Source: Duganella fentianensis (GTDB lineage Bacteria; Pseudomonadota; Gammaproteobacteria; Burkholderiales; Burkholderiaceae_D). From it: a DNA stretch of 64,000 bases. The notes under the pieces are model-generated. The model worked only from the letters and a program-made list of their open reading frames with translations, was not told the DNA's origin and searched no databases. Positions 25,602-34,122 of this stretch are shown here, piece by piece. Within the stretch, counting starts at the first letter, position 1, and each line of letters starts with the position of its first letter. The position numbers and the translations under genes are program-made. The DNA lies in the NCBI RefSeq assembly GCF_009857835.1, contig NZ_WWCL01000001.1, positions 248,001 through 312,000 of the forward strand, given 5' to 3'.

Positions 25602-26837
25602 TCAGGGCTGCAGACGTTCCCGGGTCCAGCTGCCATCAGCCTGCTTGCAGTACACGATACGGTCGTGGAAGCGCGAACGGCGGCCCTGCCAGAACTCGAT
25701 GCGGACGGGGTCGAGACGGTAACCGCCCCAGTGTTCCGGTCGCACGGGCTGTTCGCCGCTGGCTGCTGCCACGGCATCGTAATTCGCTTCCAGCTGTGCG
25801 CGATTGGCGATCGGCTCGCTCTGTCTGGAAGCGATGGCGCCGATCTGGCTTTTCACAGGACGGCTGTAGAAATACTTGTCGCTTTCTTCGCGCGACGTTT
25901 TCGTCACCGTGCCTTCGATACGGACTTGCCGTTCCAGTTCGCTCCAGAAGAATAGCAGCGCGGCGTGCGGGGTGTCGCGCAGTTGCTGGCCCTTCTGGCT
26001 GTCGTAGTTGGTGTACCAGGTAAAGCCGCGCTGGTCGTACTGCTTGATCAGCACGATGCGCGAGCTGGGCCGGCCATCCGTATCCACCGTCGCCAGACTC
26101 ATGGCATTCGGTTCATTGACCTTGGCGTGCATGGCTTCCTCGAACCATTTGCCGAACTGGGCAATCGGATCGGCCAGCACATCGTCTTCCGTCAGGCTGG
26201 CGCGGCCATAATCGAGGCGGATATCGGCCAGCACCACGCCATTCGCTACCGTGTTACTGACCGGTACCTGATGCTGTTCCGGCACCTGGCTTTGCGGCAG
26301 CGCCGGCTTGATGCCGCGCCGCGCCTGCATGGCGCTGCCCAGCTGCTCCATCTGCTCGTGGCTGAACAGCCGCTTGGCCATGGGTGCGATATTGGTTTCT
26401 TCCACCGCCATGTGGCTGGTGTAGCGGTCGATGAAGCGCTGCACGGCGGCACCATCGAGGCTGGACGAGAGGCCCTGGGCGATCTGCTCGAGCTGGCCAT
26501 TCATCTGCTGCCATTCCAGTTCCATCTGCTGGTGGTCGGCCAGTATGCCGGGGATGATCTGTTCCAGTTGCACGGCGTCGGCGTCGCGCGCCGTGGCCTG
26601 CAGCATGGGCATCAGGTTCTCTTCTTCATCTTCGTGGTGCAGGGCGGCAGCGTGGTTGAAATACTTCTGCACGGCTTGCGCGGCCTTGCGCGCATCGGCA
26701 TCGGCGCCATGCTTGGGCAGGTGGTCCTGCAGCTTCTGCAGGGTTTCCAGCTGCTTGCGGATGCGGTCGTGGCAGTGCTTGAGCACGGCGATAGGCTGGT
26801 TGAAATCGGGGGCGGTATCGAACAGATGGTGGCTCAT
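25602..26837 (-). CDS. pdxH: Hemerythrin domain fused to pyridoxamine 5'-phosphate oxidase
   Basis: A 411-aa two-part protein. Residues about 12-160 look like a hemerythrin/HHE four-helix domain: candidate metal ligands H21/H23, H62, H67/H68, E72, H102, H142 and E146, with [11 protein letters not shown] and [14 protein letters not shown] linker (about 175-202) leads to a complete PNP oxidase (203-411): [43 protein letters not shown] and [12 protein letters not shown]. PdxH uses FMN and O2 to form pyridoxal phosphate and H2O2. E. coli PdxH is 218 aa, so the N-terminal 200 residues are extra. It is one continuous frame. Upstream lies tcdA, divergent. Confidence 0.88.
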   Translation of the reverse strand: MSHHLFDTAPDFNQPIAVLKHCHDRIRKQLETLQKLQDHLPKHGADADARKAAQAVQKYFNHAAALHHEDEEENLMPMLQATARDADAVQLEQIIPGILADHQQMELEWQQMNGQLEQIAQGLSSSLDGAAVQRFIDRYTSHMAVEETNIAPMAKRLFSHEQMEQLGSAMQARRGIKPALPQSQVPEQHQVPVSNTVANGVVLADIRLDYGRASLTEDDVLADPIAQFGKWFEEAMHAKVNEPNAMSLATVDTDGRPSSRIVLIKQYDQRGFTWYTNYDSQKGQQLRDTPHAALLFFWSELERQVRIEGTVTKTSREESDKYFYSRPVKSQIGAIASRQSEPIANRAQLEANYDAVAAASGEQPVRPEHWGGYRLDPVRIEFWQGRRSRFHDRIVYCKQADGSWTRERLQP

Positions 26838-26896
26838 GGCTGGCGGCTCGGACTAGGTGAGAAAATCATTCTAGAATATTTTTTAAGGCGGCGTCC

Positions 26897-26908
26897 GTTA
26901 AAATGGCG
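26897..26908 (+). promoter_or_regulatory. GTTAAAATGGCG element before tcdA
   Basis: A near copy (10 of 12 bases) of the GGTAAAATAGCG element, 2 bases before the tcdA start codon; TAAAAT may be the -10 region. Confidence 0.3.
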
Positions 26909-26910
26909 GG

Positions 26911-27759
26911 ATGAATGCTGATAACCCTACCTCTTTCGAGGAAATAGATTTCGAACGCCGCTTCGGCGGCATCGCCCGTCTCTATGGCGCGGCGGCACTG
27001 GCCCGCTTCCGTAGCGCCCATGTCTGCGTGGTCGGCACGGGCGGGGTGGGCTCGTGGGCGGTGGAGGCGCTGGCGCGCAGCGCCATCGGCCAGCTGACGC
27101 TAATTGATCTGGATAATGTTGCCGAATCTAACATCAATCGCCAGATTCAGGCGCTCAGCAGCACGGTGGGCAAGGCCAAGGTTACGGCGCTGGCCGAGCG
27201 CATCGCCGAGATCAATCCCTATTGCGTGGTGCACCAGATCGAAGAATTCGTCACGGTGGAAAATGTGCCCGAGATGCTGGGGCAGGGCCGTTACGATTAC
27301 GTGATCGATGCCACCGACAGCGTCAAGGACAAGGCTGCCATGATAGCCTGGTGCCGCCAGCAGCAGATCCCCATGGTGATCATCGGCAGCGCCGGCGGCA
27401 AGACCGACCCGACCGAGATCGCCATCCGCGATCTGGCGCGCACGGAGCAGGAGCCGCTGCTGAAAATGGTGCGCAAGACTCTGCGCAACAAATATGGCTA
27501 CCCGCGCGGCGAGAAGCATAAATTCCATGTCGATGCAGTATTTTCCATGGAACGCATCAGTATGCCCGAGCAGGCCGAATGTGCCATCGACGACGGCACC
27601 AGCGGCGGCGTGACGGGCTTGAACTGCGCCGGCTTCGGCTCGGCCATGGTGGTGACGGCCACCTTCGGCATGGTGGCGGCCAGCCACGCCTTGCGCCATC
27701 TGGCGCAGCAGGTACAGTGCAACGAAGCCGAGACGGCAAGCAGCGCACTGTCTGCCTGA
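26911..27759 (+). CDS. tcdA: tRNA threonylcarbamoyladenosine dehydratase
   Basis: TcdA/CsdL (282 aa) activates the t6A base of tRNA with ATP and dehydrates it to the cyclic ct6A form. It has the E1-like ThiF fold: VVGTGGVGSWAVEALARSAI (ATP-binding GxGxxG), DLDNVAESNINRQ, IDATDSVKDK and GSAGGKTDPTEI. The sulfur-carrier catalytic Cys of ThiF enzymes is absent, which is usual for TcdA. It works on the product that the Sua5-like enzyme at 15.7 kb starts to make. It is divergent from the PdxH fusion gene. Confidence 0.93.
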   Translation: MNADNPTSFEEIDFERRFGGIARLYGAAALARFRSAHVCVVGTGGVGSWAVEALARSAIGQLTLIDLDNVAESNINRQIQALSSTVGKAKVTALAERIAEINPYCVVHQIEEFVTVENVPEMLGQGRYDYVIDATDSVKDKAAMIAWCRQQQIPMVIIGSAGGKTDPTEIAIRDLARTEQEPLLKMVRKTLRNKYGYPRGEKHKFHVDAVFSMERISMPEQAECAIDDGTSGGVTGLNCAGFGSAMVVTATFGMVAASHALRHLAQQVQCNEAETASSALSA

Positions 27760-27848
27760 AAAGTGTGCCCGGGCTGGCAGTTTTGCTATCATGTGCGCGC
27801 TGGCAGGGGGAGACCTGCTAACACTTGATTTGAGAGAGAGACGAAACC

Positions 27849-28343
27849 ATGCAGCGTAGTTCAATTTTTGCGGCCGTGCTGTGCGCACTGGCCACCAGCG
27901 TCGCCCAGGCGCAAACGCCTAGTACGCCTGTCACGCCGGCCGAAGTGCCGGCACCGCCAGCGATGGTGGTGGGCTCGGCTACGCCCGGCCCGGCAGCCGA
28001 ACAGCTGATCGTGACCGACACCAAGATTGGCACGGGGCGCGAAGCCACCACTGGCAGCACCGTGTATATGCACTACTCGGGCTGGCTGTACCGTCCGCTG
28101 GCCAAGAATATGCACGGCAAACTGTTCGATTCTTCGGTGGGCCGCGAACCGCTCGATTTCACTCTGGGCGCCGGCCGCGTCATCAAGGGCTGGGATCAGG
28201 GCATCCAGGGTATGCGGGTAGGCGGCAAGCGTACGCTGATCATTCCATCGGATCTGGCCTATGGCTCGCGTGCTGCGCCGGGCGGCAATATTCCGCCGAA
28301 TTCGGCCCTGATCTTCGACGTCGAACTGGTCGACGTCAAGTAA
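27849..28343 (+). CDS. FKBP-type peptidyl-prolyl isomerase, exported
   Basis: A 164-aa periplasmic FKBP-type isomerase. A signal peptide (MQRSSIFAAVLCALATSVAQA) is followed by a Pro/Ala-rich linker and the FKBP domain (about 55-164) with VYMHYSGWL, FDSSVGREPLDFTLGAGRVIKGWDQG and MRVGGKRTLIIPSDLAYG. FKBP folds speed proline isomerisation in secreted proteins. Its ATG follows GAGAGAGA. It lies 89 bases after tcdA and 68 bases before cysK. Confidence 0.93.
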   Translation: MQRSSIFAAVLCALATSVAQAQTPSTPVTPAEVPAPPAMVVGSATPGPAAEQLIVTDTKIGTGREATTGSTVYMHYSGWLYRPLAKNMHGKLFDSSVGREPLDFTLGAGRVIKGWDQGIQGMRVGGKRTLIIPSDLAYGSRAAPGGNIPPNSALIFDVELVDVK

Positions 28344-28411
28344 TCTGGACGCTACCGGAGCGGGGATAGTCGGTGTAGACTGGCTGACATCCCCTCACAC
28401 CGGAGCTGTCC

Positions 28412-29344
28412 ATGAAAATTGCCAATAACGTTACCGAACTCATAGGCCGTACCCCGCTGGTACGCCTGAACCGCCTCAACGTCGGTAGCACCGCCCAGAT
28501 ACTGGCCAAGCTGGAATTCTTCAATCCTGCCCACAGCGTTAAAGACCGCATCGGTCTGGCCATGATAGAAGCGGCCGAAGCGGCAGGACTGATCCGTCCC
28601 GATACCATCATCCTTGAGCCCACCAGCGGCAACACGGGGATCGCGCTGGCCATGGTGTGCGCCGCGCGCGGCTACCGCTGCACGCTGGTGATGCCGGAAA
28701 CCATGAGCCGCGAACGTCGCATGCTGCTGCGTGCCTATGGCGCCGAACTGGTGCTCACGCCCGGCAGCGAAGGCATGCTGGGTGCGATCGCCAAGGCCGA
28801 ACAGCTGGCCGCCGGCGATAGCCGCTACCTGATCCCGCAGCAGTTCAACAATCCCGCCAATCCCGAAGTGCACCGCCGTACCACGGCGGAAGAAATCTGG
28901 GCCGATACCGATGGCCGCGTCGACATTCTGGTGGCTGGCGTGGGTACGGGCGGCACCATTACCGGCGTGGGCGAAGTGCTGAAACAGCGCAAGCCCGGCT
29001 TCCGCTGCGTGGCGGTGGAGCCGGCCGCATCGCCCATGCTGTCGCAGGGCACCAAGGGGCCGCACCCGATACAGGGCATAGGCGCAGGCTTTGTGCCGGC
29101 CGTGCTGAATACGGAAGTGTATGACGAAGTGGTGACGGTCCGTAACGAGGATGCCTTCGAGACGGCCCAGCAGGCCGCCCGTCAGGAAGGCTTGCTGGTA
29201 GGCATATCGGCCGGTGCCGCGCTGTGGGCGGCCGTGCAGGTGGCGCACCGTCCCGAGAATGCGGACAAGATTATCGTCACCGTGATTCCGTCGTTCGGCG
29301 AACGTTATCTGAGCACGCCGCTGTACGCGGGCCTGGCCGACTAG
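28412..29344 (+). CDS. cysK: Cysteine synthase A (O-acetylserine sulfhydrylase)
   Basis: PLP enzyme (310 aa) that makes cysteine from O-acetylserine and sulfide. The PLP lysine is K44 in [43 protein letters not shown] and the phosphate-binding glycine loop [10 protein letters not shown] follow. Motifs and length fit CysK rather than CysM. Its last four bases overlap the stop of the convergent zinc exporter gene. Confidence 0.95.
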   Translation: MKIANNVTELIGRTPLVRLNRLNVGSTAQILAKLEFFNPAHSVKDRIGLAMIEAAEAAGLIRPDTIILEPTSGNTGIALAMVCAARGYRCTLVMPETMSRERRMLLRAYGAELVLTPGSEGMLGAIAKAEQLAAGDSRYLIPQQFNNPANPEVHRRTTAEEIWADTDGRVDILVAGVGTGGTITGVGEVLKQRKPGFRCVAVEPAASPMLSQGTKGPHPIQGIGAGFVPAVLNTEVYDEVVTVRNEDAFETAQQAARQEGLLVGISAGAALWAAVQVAHRPENADKIIVTVIPSFGERYLSTPLYAGLAD

Positions 29345-30399
29345 ACGGCGTTCTTGCCCGTCTGCAGGCTGCAGCTGGCGCTGCTATCGCCCAGCCGTAC
29401 CTGCAGCGTGGCGTGGTGGATGGAATACTCTTCGCGCAGCTGGCGGCTGATGTCATCGAGGGCCGCGTCGCCGGGGTGACCCTGCGGCGTCACCAGCTGC
29501 ACCGTCAGCGCCGTTTCCGTGGTGCTCATGGCCCAGATGTGCAGATCCTGCACGGCGCTCACGCCCGGCTGGGCACTGAGGAAGGCGGCGATCTCTTCTC
29601 CTTCGATGTGGTCCGGCACGGCCGCCATAACCATGCGCAGCGACTGTTTCAGCAGCGCCCAGGTGCTGTACACGATGAAGCCCACGATCAGCATACTGAC
29701 CAGCGGGTCCAGCCAGTTCCAGCCCGTGTACATGACGATCACGCCGGCCACCAGCACGCCCAGCGAAATGGCGGCATCGGCTGCCATGTGCAGGTAGGCG
29801 CCGCGGATATTCACATCGTCCTTGCTGCCGGCCATGAACAGCCAGGCCGAGAAACCATTGATCAATATGCCCACACCGGCCACGACGGAAACAGTCAGGC
29901 CGCCCACCGGATCGGGGTGGATCAGCTGCTGCACGGCTTCCCATGCAATGCCGCCGCAGGCGACCATCAGCAGCATGGCATTGAACAGGGCGGCCAGCAT
30001 GGAACTGCTGCGCAGGCCGTAGGTATAGCGGCCGTTGGGCAGGCGTTTGGCCAGTATGGCGGCGCCCCATGCCAGCATCAGGCCCAGCACATCGGACAGA
30101 TTGTGGCCGGCATCGGCCATCAGCGCCGTGGAGTTGGCCAGAAAACCGTAGCCGAATTCGATGGCGACAAATACCGAGTTGAGCAGGATGGCGATGGCAA
30201 ACGCCCGCCCCATGGTGTTGGGATCGCCGTGATGATGGTGGTGGCCGTGATCATGACCGTGGCCGTGGCTATGGCCGTGGCTGCAGCCGCTGCCGCCGTG
30301 CGTGTGGGGCGCTTTGCCGCCCTGAGCTGCCGGCGCGCTGCCGTGCTGGTGCCCGTGCTCATGGGCGTGATCATGCTCGTGGTCGTGGTGGTGGCTCAT
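29341..30399 (-). CDS. Cation diffusion facilitator, zinc exporter
   Basis: A 352-aa CDF transporter exporting Zn(II) (possibly Cd/Co). Six membrane helices lie between about 75 and 270, with zinc-type A sites HNLSD in helix 2 and HMAAD in helix 5 (the H-x3-D pair). The N-terminal 58 residues carry 23 histidines in HxH and HxHG runs, a likely metal-buffering tail. A C-terminal dimerisation domain of about 80 residues ends it. The start ATG overlaps the stop of the ArsR gene by four bases, so the two form an operon in which the sensor responds to the exported metal. Confidence 0.9.
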   Translation of the reverse strand: MSHHHDHEHDHAHEHGHQHGSAPAAQGGKAPHTHGGSGCSHGHSHGHGHDHGHHHHHGDPNTMGRAFAIAILLNSVFVAIEFGYGFLANSTALMADAGHNLSDVLGLMLAWGAAILAKRLPNGRYTYGLRSSSMLAALFNAMLLMVACGGIAWEAVQQLIHPDPVGGLTVSVVAGVGILINGFSAWLFMAGSKDDVNIRGAYLHMAADAAISLGVLVAGVIVMYTGWNWLDPLVSMLIVGFIVYSTWALLKQSLRMVMAAVPDHIEGEEIAAFLSAQPGVSAVQDLHIWAMSTTETALTVQLVTPQGHPGDAALDDISRQLREEYSIHHATLQVRLGDSSASCSLQTGKNAV

Positions 30400-30722
30400 G
30401 CCTCGCTCCCGTTCGCTGGTTCGGCGATATGTTCCAGCATATCGTTGAGGACGCCGCTGATGTGGGCATCGGCGGCAGAATAGAACACCTGCTTGCCCTG
30501 GCGCTCGGATTTGACGATGCGGGCAGCGCGCAGCAGGCGCAAATGGTGGCTGACCAGCGAACTGCTCAGCTCTAGCGCACTGGCGATACCGCTGACGGCA
30601 ATGGGCGCTTCCAGACAGGCCAGCACGATGCGCAGGCGGGTCGGATCACCGAGTAAATGGAAGAGGTCGGCCAGCTGGGCGATGGCGGGATCACAGCTGG
30701 CATAGTCGTGTTGGCAGCTCAT
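30396..30722 (-). CDS. ArsR/SmtB-family zinc sensor
   Basis: A 108-aa winged-helix repressor. The recognition helix is SSSLVSHHLRLLRAARIV. The C-terminal helix carries D-x-H-x10-H-x2-E (DAH...HIAE), the alpha5 zinc site of the SmtB/CzrA family, so it should release DNA on zinc binding. The N-terminus MSCQHDYASCD adds Cys/His residues that may form an alpha3N-type site. The ATG at 30722 is used; an upstream GTG in the same frame would run through the operator. Its operator lies at 30735. The CDF exporter gene overlaps its end. Confidence 0.9.
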   Translation of the reverse strand: MSCQHDYASCDPAIAQLADLFHLLGDPTRLRIVLACLEAPIAVSGIASALELSSSLVSHHLRLLRAARIVKSERQGKQVFYSAADAHISGVLNDMLEHIAEPANGSEA

Positions 30723-30734
30723 AAAACTAACAAA

Positions 30735-30748
30735 TGAATAGATGTTCA
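30735..30748. promoter_or_regulatory. ArsR/SmtB-type operator
   Basis: On the minus strand this reads TGAACATCTATTCA, that is TGAA-N6-TTCA, the core shared by SmtB/CzrA/ZiaR operators. It lies 12 to 26 bases before the ArsR start codon at 30722, fitting autorepression of the sensor-exporter operon. Confidence 0.72.
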
Positions 30749-30758
30749 CATGTTAGCA

Positions 30759-30788
30759 GAAAAAAGATGCAGCCGCGAGGGCTGCATC
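30759..30788 (-). terminator. Terminator of the binding-protein gene
   Basis: GATGCAGCC and GGCTGCATC pair over a 5-base loop GCGAG; the A run on the plus side at 30760-30765 gives a T tract on the minus strand. It closes the porin and binding-protein transcript before the zinc operon. Confidence 0.85.
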
Positions 30789-30791
30789 GTT

Positions 30792-31199
30792 TTACGGCAG
30801 GGTCAGCAGAACTTTGACCGTGTCATCCACCGAGGCCTTGTTGATATAGCCGATGGCGCTCGGGTCGGATGCCACGGCTTTTTTCACGGCCGTATCGGAA
30901 GCGTAGGCCTTGGGCGCCGTACCCTTGCCAGCGAATTCGATCTTGGCCCACATGGCCTCCACTTGCGAGACGGATTTGTTGGACAGCTTCTGGTAGAACT
31001 CCTTGCGGATAGGCGATTCCTTGCCCTGTTCGATAGGCGTGAACTGGTTGGACTGGCCCAGGAAGAACTGGGCCGCCTGTTCGGAAAACATGCGCGAGGC
31101 CTGATTGGCCGTGCTGGTGATAACGACGATTTCGGCACTGGCCGGCAGGGCCAGCGAGATGGCACCACTCAGGGCCAGCAGGGTGTACAGCTTTTTCAT
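30792..31199 (-). CDS. Short exported phosphate-binding-like protein
   Basis: A 135-aa exported protein (signal peptide MKKLYTLLALSGAISLALPASA) resembling a half-size PstS-type periplasmic binding domain: VVITSTANQAS, LGQSNQFTPIEQG, FYQKLSNKSVSQVEAMWAKIEFAGKG and the closing GYINKASVDDTVKVLLTLP are the binding-protein signatures seen in PBP-like proteins. Full PstS proteins are about 340 aa, so the second lobe is largely missing; it may be a genuine small family. No ABC transporter genes follow. It is 21 bases after the porin gene on the same strand. Confidence 0.75.
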   Translation of the reverse strand: MKKLYTLLALSGAISLALPASAEIVVITSTANQASRMFSEQAAQFFLGQSNQFTPIEQGKESPIRKEFYQKLSNKSVSQVEAMWAKIEFAGKGTAPKAYASDTAVKKAVASDPSAIGYINKASVDDTVKVLLTLP

Positions 31200-31220
31200 G
31201 ATGAGCTCCTAGGCGTGGGG

Positions 31221-32381
31221 TCAGAACAACTGGTCGTAGGACAGGCGCATGACGGTGACGTCGCCGCCAAAGTTGCGTGTCACGTCCTTGTTGCGGTCGA
31301 CCTGTGCCTTGAGCGCGCTGCGGATGCCGAGGTCATAGCGCAGCGTGAGCGACCAGCGCTTGTAGCTCTGCGGTGCATACATCTGGCTGTTGCTGGTCTT
31401 TTCCTTGTAGCTGGCGTAGTTGAGGAAGGGCGTCCAGTCGCCATAGTGGTAGCCGGCACCGACGGTATAGGCCGGGGCTGTGATCTTGTAGCCGCTATCG
31501 AAGTCGCGCGTCAACTGGGTGACTTCAGTCAGCACGAACCAGTTGTCCAGATCGGCGTTGGTGGCCAGACCATAGGCGCGCAGCCTGGCCTTGTCGTTCA
31601 GGCCGACTAGCGCATTGGTGCTGCGTACATCGGTCTGCATGTAGACAGCGCGGGCGGTTACGCCACCTTGGCTAGCTTCCAGATCGGCGCCCACCAGATT
31701 GTTCCATTCCACCCGGGTCTTGCTGTTGTAGAACAGGCGGTCGTACAGGGCATCTTTGACGGTTTCCTTGCCGCCGAACAGACCTATGGCCAGATTGGTG
31801 TCGCCCACCATCGTGCGGTAGCGTGCGCTGGCACCGTTGTAGTTGGTGGCTTCCCAGCCATACAGCTCGGGCGGTACGCCTACCCATGGATAGGACATGC
31901 CGATGTCCTGAAAATCGGAATAGAAGTACAGCGGGATGCGCTTGCGGCCCAGCTGGAATTCCCAGTTTCTGGATGGGGTATAGCTGGCATAGGCCCATTG
32001 CAGATTGGGGCTGGTGTCGCTGCCCCGCACCACTACCTGGCCGACCAGATTGAACTGCGGCGTGAGCACATATTTGAGCTGGATGCCGGCGCGCGATTCG
32101 GGCCGCAGCGACAGGCTGTCAGTGTACACGCCGGCATTGCCCCAGTCGGCCGTGTAGCATGGGCAGGCGTGGCCATCGATGCTGGTCGGGCCTGCATAGT
32201 CGGGTGGCAGGCTGGTGCTGCTGGTGCGGCCAGCGACCAGCGACATGAAGCCGCTGATTTTCAGATTCGATTCGCTCTCGTCGGCGCGTGCCTGCGGCGC
32301 GCTGATTAATCCCATGCCGGTAGTGAGCACGGCCAGCAGGGCGGTGATGCGACGCGGGTGGCAGGATGCTTTTTTTATCAT
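31221..32381 (-). CDS. Outer-membrane beta-barrel (porin-like) protein
   Basis: A 386-aa exported barrel. The signal peptide ends near ISAPQARA; the body has alternating strands (GFMSLVAGRTSS, YVLTPQFNLVGQVVVRG, FQLGRKRIPLYFYSDFQDIG) and ends in a strand closing with F (VMRLSYDQLF). A CPCY loop with two Cys lies near residue 72. The spacing is that of carbohydrate- or phosphate-selective porin relatives, but the specificity is unknown. The next gene codes for a short phosphate-binding-like protein, so the pair may bind and pass a ligand such as phosphate or an organophosphate. Confidence 0.75.
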   Translation of the reverse strand: MIKKASCHPRRITALLAVLTTGMGLISAPQARADESESNLKISGFMSLVAGRTSSTSLPPDYAGPTSIDGHACPCYTADWGNAGVYTDSLSLRPESRAGIQLKYVLTPQFNLVGQVVVRGSDTSPNLQWAYASYTPSRNWEFQLGRKRIPLYFYSDFQDIGMSYPWVGVPPELYGWEATNYNGASARYRTMVGDTNLAIGLFGGKETVKDALYDRLFYNSKTRVEWNNLVGADLEASQGGVTARAVYMQTDVRSTNALVGLNDKARLRAYGLATNADLDNWFVLTEVTQLTRDFDSGYKITAPAYTVGAGYHYGDWTPFLNYASYKEKTSNSQMYAPQSYKRWSLTLRYDLGIRSALKAQVDRNKDVTRNFGGDVTVMRLSYDQLF

Positions 32382-32594
32382 ATTAATCTCCCTGTATCGG
32401 TTGAAGAACCGGCTCCACGCGTAGATCGATCACGCTCAGCCGTTCTGTCTACAACATAGGCGAGTTTTCCTACGGCAGACTTACTTGCTGCAATTCAGTG
32501 GCTGGAATTGTTGTCCTGGTGCAACACTGGCGTGCGAGCTCAGAGCGAAGGGCGGGCGCTGCCGGGGCAGCAGGGGCGAGTGGGAATTTGATGT

Positions 32595-32629
32595 CGCTGC
32601 CAGCACGCAGTGGCGGCGTGCTGGCAGCG
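32595..32629 (-). terminator. Strong 14-bp hairpin downstream of the TraM-like gene
   Basis: CGCTGCCAGCACGC and GCGTGCTGGCAGCG pair perfectly around a 7-base loop, placed 17-52 bases after the stop of the TraM-like gene on the minus strand. It lacks a clear T tract, so it may be a terminator helped by rho or an mRNA-end protecting stem. Confidence 0.55.
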
Positions 32630-32646
32630 CTGATGCTCGGGCCGGA

Positions 32647-33267
32647 TTACTTCGGCAGGTCGGCCTGAAGCTGGGCGCGGGTTTTCGGATCCAGCTTGAG
32701 GATGGCTTTTTCCAGTTTCTCGGCGCGGTCCAGCGCCAGAATCTGTGCCGGTGTCAGCTCTTTGGCTTGCTGCACGATGGGGGCGGGCATGGCCGCCGGT
32801 TTGAAGAACAGTGCCTGTCCGGTCAGTACCAGCACAGCGCTGAGCAAGGCCAGTCCGGTGGCGGCCATCAGCAGGCGCTTTTCACGTCCATCCAGGCTGG
32901 CGCTGGCGGGCGCGGCGGCGACACTGGCAGGGCTGCCCGCTGCGTCGCCGCTAGCTGTACCAACTGCCGGCTGGCCGGTAGGGGCAGCGGCGCCATGGGT
33001 TGCCGTTTCCGTTTCCGGCGCTTCGTTGGTGGCATCGAGCACCGTGCCCTTGCGCCGCGCCGCTGGCGACTCGGCCGCCAGCCCGCCCGCTGCACGGGCA
33101 TGCCGCACCAGTTCGCGCGACGTGCTATCCATCAGCGCCACATGGCGCTGCACGGCATCTTCCAGTACGGCTTCGTTGAGGGCTACCAGGGCGAAGACAG
33201 GATCATCGATATCGATCTTGACGCCGGTCTTTTCGAACACCAGAGTACGCAGCTTGTGCTGATCCAT
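32647..33267 (-). CDS. TraM-like single-pass membrane protein
   Basis: A 206-aa protein whose N-terminal 70 residues (MDQHKLRTLVFEKTGVKIDIDDPVFALVALNEAVLEDA) look like TraM of IncP-type conjugation systems: KTGVKIDIDDPVF and ALNEAVLEDA fit that family. An Ala/Pro/Thr-rich linker (about 65-125) leads to one membrane helix (about 131-152, LLMAATGLALLSAVLVLTG) and a short C-terminal helix. It is 6 bases after the TraL-like gene, so the two form an operon. No relaxase, oriT or mating-pair gene is near. The function outside conjugation is unknown. Confidence 0.65.
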   Translation of the reverse strand: MDQHKLRTLVFEKTGVKIDIDDPVFALVALNEAVLEDAVQRHVALMDSTSRELVRHARAAGGLAAESPAARRKGTVLDATNEAPETETATHGAAAPTGQPAVGTASGDAAGSPASVAAAPASASLDGREKRLLMAATGLALLSAVLVLTGQALFFKPAAMPAPIVQQAKELTPAQILALDRAEKLEKAILKLDPKTRAQLQADLPK

Positions 33268-33273
33268 GGTGGC

Positions 33274-34002
33274 TTACCACTCCACTTTGTCGAGTTGTTC
33301 GAACAGGTCGCGGAACACCACTTTGATGCGCTGCTTTTCCATCAGGTTGAACTTGTCGCTTTCTTTGACTTCGGCTGCCGTCAGGCGTGCCGTATTCATT
33401 TTCTTGATGTCGGCACCAAAGGTATCGGCATTGCGCGCCGACAGCACCACCCGGCCTTTGACGCGCGAAGAATTGTCGGCATAGGTCTGCGATTCGGTGA
33501 ACTGCTTGCCGGCCGCCGATTGCAGCAGGCCGAAGTGTTCGTTTTCCCACAGCACCAGCGGCACCTTGGTCGACTTGGCGGTGGAAACAAAGCCCATGGC
33601 GGTGTCGTGCAGGGTATCGCCGCCGCCCACGATGGTGTGGATATACACTTTGCGGCCCGATTCTTCCAGCAGCGAGAAGCAGTCGTTTTCGATCAGGTAG
33701 CCCATCAGGGGCGAGAAGGTGTTGGCGCCGTTGTCGATCACGCAGTTGCCTTCTTCTTCGAGGATGTCGATCATCAGCGCATCGAAGCGTTTCGGATCGA
33801 TGGTGCGGCTGTCCGTCATCACCGGCACATGCTTGACGTTCATCGCTTTGTAGCGCGAGAAGGTGGCGTTTTCCTGGTCCGTGTCATAGCAGCGTAAAGG
33901 CGTTTCATCTTTGCTGGCAACCCATTGCGCGAGGATGGTGGAGACCAGCGTCTTGCCGATACCGCCTTTGCCCTGAAGGATGAAATGTACCGTGTTTTGC
34001 AT
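33274..34002 (-). CDS. TraL-like ParA/MinD-type ATPase
   Basis: A 242-aa ATPase with the deviant Walker A motif QGKGGIGKT near residue 10. CYDTDQENATFSRYKAMNV, CVIDNGANTFSPLMGYLIEND and VHTIVGGGDTL resemble TraL of the RP4 Tra1 region (241 aa) almost end to end. ParA-type proteins sort DNA or protein clusters; TraL acts with conjugation genes, and its role is not well settled. The ATG at 34002 is chosen because AGGAG lies 8 bases before; a longer frame upstream is not needed. It leads the operon with the TraM-like gene. Confidence 0.72.
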   Translation of the reverse strand: MQNTVHFILQGKGGIGKTLVSTILAQWVASKDETPLRCYDTDQENATFSRYKAMNVKHVPVMTDSRTIDPKRFDALMIDILEEEGNCVIDNGANTFSPLMGYLIENDCFSLLEESGRKVYIHTIVGGGDTLHDTAMGFVSTAKSTKVPLVLWENEHFGLLQSAAGKQFTESQTYADNSSRVKGRVVLSARNADTFGADIKKMNTARLTAAEVKESDKFNLMEKQRIKVVFRDLFEQLDKVEW

Positions 34003-34074
34003 CGAAATTACTCCTGATTCATTTGGAAACCCGCGCACCGACGCGCCCGAATGCAACGAGAGTAGTGGTTTTGG

Positions 34075-34100
34075 CGCGCGCTGGCAACCGCCAGCGCGCG
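34075..34100. other. 11-bp GC-rich hairpin between cinA and the TraL-like gene
   Basis: CGCGCGCTGGC and GCCAGCGCGCG form a perfect 11-bp stem around AACC. It is 23 to 48 bases past the end of cinA on the minus strand, with no T run; it may end cinA mRNA or be a binding site. Confidence 0.55.
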
Positions 34101-34122
34101 TCCTATGCTCTGCCTTTGTTAT

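Noticed and set aside
28344-28411. Stem-loop before cysK as a riboswitch
   Set aside because: GGGGAT/ATCCCC arms exist, but the rest does not match any riboswitch fold I can recognise.
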